From contig JAQGAU010000271.1 in assembly GCA_034698045.1 (NCBI GenBank), forward strand, positions 1 to 32,373: 32,373 nucleotides of DNA, given 5' to 3'. Positions 31,018 through 32,373 of this stretch are shown in pieces (position 1 is the stretch's first letter; every line of letters starts with the position of its first letter). The position numbers were made by a program, and so were the translations under genes. Under the pieces are notes generated by a model. That model was given only the letters and a program-made list of their open reading frames with translations, was not told the origin of the DNA and ran no database searches. This DNA comes from Paramacrobiotus richtersi. Taxonomy: Eukaryota > Tardigrada > Eutardigrada > Parachela > Macrobiotidae.

Positions 31018-31912
31018 ATGGTAAGCAGAATGGCAGCTGCTTGGTTAATTATTCCACTCCTTTCGCTTCTCGTGACAATCGTTGCTGCTGAACTGTACAA
31101 TACACAGGTAAAAAGTTCTCCCGTTTATGCTCAACTTCCGACGGACTACGTGCATCCAGTCAAGCCAAAGCCGGCTCCTGGCGCGGCGGATCCCGCCACA
31201 TACTTTCCGGAAAGTGCCACGGCTGACAAAACGTTTGATGGGTTTTCAGGTAAAGCATTTCTTTACCGGAATCTGCCGATATACGTGCATGTACGAATGC
31301 CTCATCTAATTATTCGTAAAATTTACCTTTCTGCGAAGGAATGTCACTTGAGCAACTGCAGTTTGTGGCGGAGGATTGGGAGAAATCCAAACTGCGCGCG
31401 GCATACGCCTTGAACCAGACGTCAGCCAAAGAAGGAATGACCATCATCGGCAAAACCATCGGCAATTAGTCAGTGGCATTAAGCTATCAACTGTTATGTC
31501 AATTTCAACCAGTATCGCGGAAAACGTGTCATTCGCACACTCCTCGGATACATCGAGGATCCAAGTTTCCAGCTCATATAAATGTGAAATACTTTGCTTT
31601 ATTTATGTAGCTTCGATTATTGGAACCCGGAGGCGGGGCAAATGTTTGGATTTGGAGATTTAAGTGTTAATTTGGATACATTCTGGAAGTTCCAACCAGC
31701 TGGACTTGTCCTGCAAGTTGTGATGGCGTAAGCAGCAAAATTACTCCGTTTACATTTTCCTCACTATAAATAATTTCATTTCAGTATACGCAGTTCTGTT
31801 TCAGAGACTTTGATCAGCAGATGAGTAAGTAATCGCTGCATTAATTTACTACTCACTCAGCAAAGTACAGTGTGTTTTCTTGTTACAGGAGCGCTATTCG
31901 ACCTGGAGTCAG
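31018..31912 (+). CDS. Copy D: intact-looking secreted protein of an unrecognised tandem family, 3' end outside the window
   Basis: Exons 31018-31249, 31339-31468, 31611-31727, 31805-31824 and 31889-31912 join with consistent phases (1, 2, 2, 1, 1). The start at 31018 gives a signal peptide (AAAWLIIPLLSLLVTIVAAE). A Pro-rich linker follows (YAQLPTDYVHPVKPKPAPGA), then a helical segment (LEQLQFVAEDWEKSKLRAA), YFDYWNPEAGQMFGFGDLS, an LDTFWKFQPAG..LQVVMA stretch, DFDQQM and ALFDLES. Exon 2 appears to end in TAG, but the TA belongs to the exon and GTCAGT is the donor; the next exon's first base completes Tyr. Copies B and D differ mostly at third codon positions in exon 3, indicating past selection on the protein. 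Later exons, known from copy B, lie beyond a transposon that begins at 32262. No known domain was recognised; function unknown, secreted by inference. Confidence 0.6.
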
Positions 31913-32261
31913 GTAAGCAGCGAACTAAGCGTTCAGTGCTTTGTCCTTTCTCATTGTTAAATCCGTCGTTCGAGAGGTGCGCAAAGGAGAGGTTTGATGT
32001 GCGAGGCGAACTGAGGGACACAAAGAGAGCATGCGGCGAGGCCAGATTGTGTCTCTATTGCTCGGCTCATTTCCTGTGTGACCTTATCCCTTTTATTAGC
32101 AATTGTTTGAACAGAAGGGTAGTTGGGAGGAAAAACCACGCAGTAACAAGCAGTAGCACATTAGACTGGCTGTTACAGGAATCATGCGATAATGATTTTT
32201 TTCAAATTTTTTTTTTATATGACTCATTCACTTATTCATTATTACAATGATTACAACCAAA

Positions 32262-32373
32262 CAGTGGCGGCGCGAGGGGGGGGGGGCGGGCTGGCATGAA
32301 AAAATTCACGCCATTTGACCAGGCGCGCCCGGACCGGGCGCGCCGGGCGTGGAAAAAAAATTTTTGGTTTTGG
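32262..32373. mobile_element. Probable hAT-like element terminus, running off the right edge
   Basis: CAGTGGCGGCGCGAGGGGG is of the CAGTGGCG...GGGG type common at hAT transposon ends. The sequence then turns sharply G/C-rich against an AT-rich intron and contains a perfect palindrome (arms GGCGCGCCCGG, one-base centre, 32322-32344). It would sit in the intron after exon 5 of copy D. The other end and the 8-bp target duplication are outside the window, so the call is provisional. Confidence 0.45.

Overview
This is eukaryotic, almost certainly invertebrate animal, nuclear DNA. Coding sequence is sparse and split by GT-AG introns that range from about 50 nt to over 3 kb. The legible genes are a GB1-type dynamin-like GTPase, a ubiquilin-like protein and small secreted proteins. 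The space between is crowded with short DNA-transposon relics, fold-back elements and one dead non-LTR retrotransposon. I cannot name the species. No bacterial operon, CRISPR array or virus was seen.

Layout. (1) 207-398, minus strand, is the first exon of an atlastin/GBP-like GTPase that runs off the left edge. (2) 2582 to at least 13244, plus strand, is a head-to-head paralogue. I could chain ten exons by splice phase: P-loop, DTQG and RD motifs in exons 1-4, helical middle region in exons 5-8, coiled coil in exon 9, and an unrecognised C-terminal exon 10. Its introns and upstream region hold three Tigger/pogo-like MITEs and a 600-bp fold-back element built on a GGTACT microsatellite. (3) 13245-18525 is mostly non-coding, with an inverted repeat, a 15-nt minisatellite and AT-rich repeats headed by the phrase ACCGAAGCGAAGCGAAGG. 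(4) 18526-19806 holds two phase-matched exons of a ubiquilin-like protein ending in a UBA domain. (5) 20243-32373 holds a tandem family of unrecognised secreted-protein genes in four states: A, a last-exon remnant; B, a full-length pseudogene with a DNA transposon in one intron; C, a copy with a stop inside the signal peptide; D, an apparently intact copy running off the right edge. Between them lie an R2-like non-LTR retrotransposon remnant (24196-25343, minus) and, at 29089-29698, a two-exon gene for an 86-residue cysteine-rich secreted peptide.

The most interesting points are the secreted family, whose exon-2 'stop' codon is really part of a splice donor and which has 20- and 24-nt exons; two elements of different sequence that both carry perfect 9-bp target-site duplications, one with its empty site preserved in a paralogous intron; and the new cysteine-rich peptide gene. 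All exon models come from reading frame, phase and splice consensus only; no transcript evidence was available.
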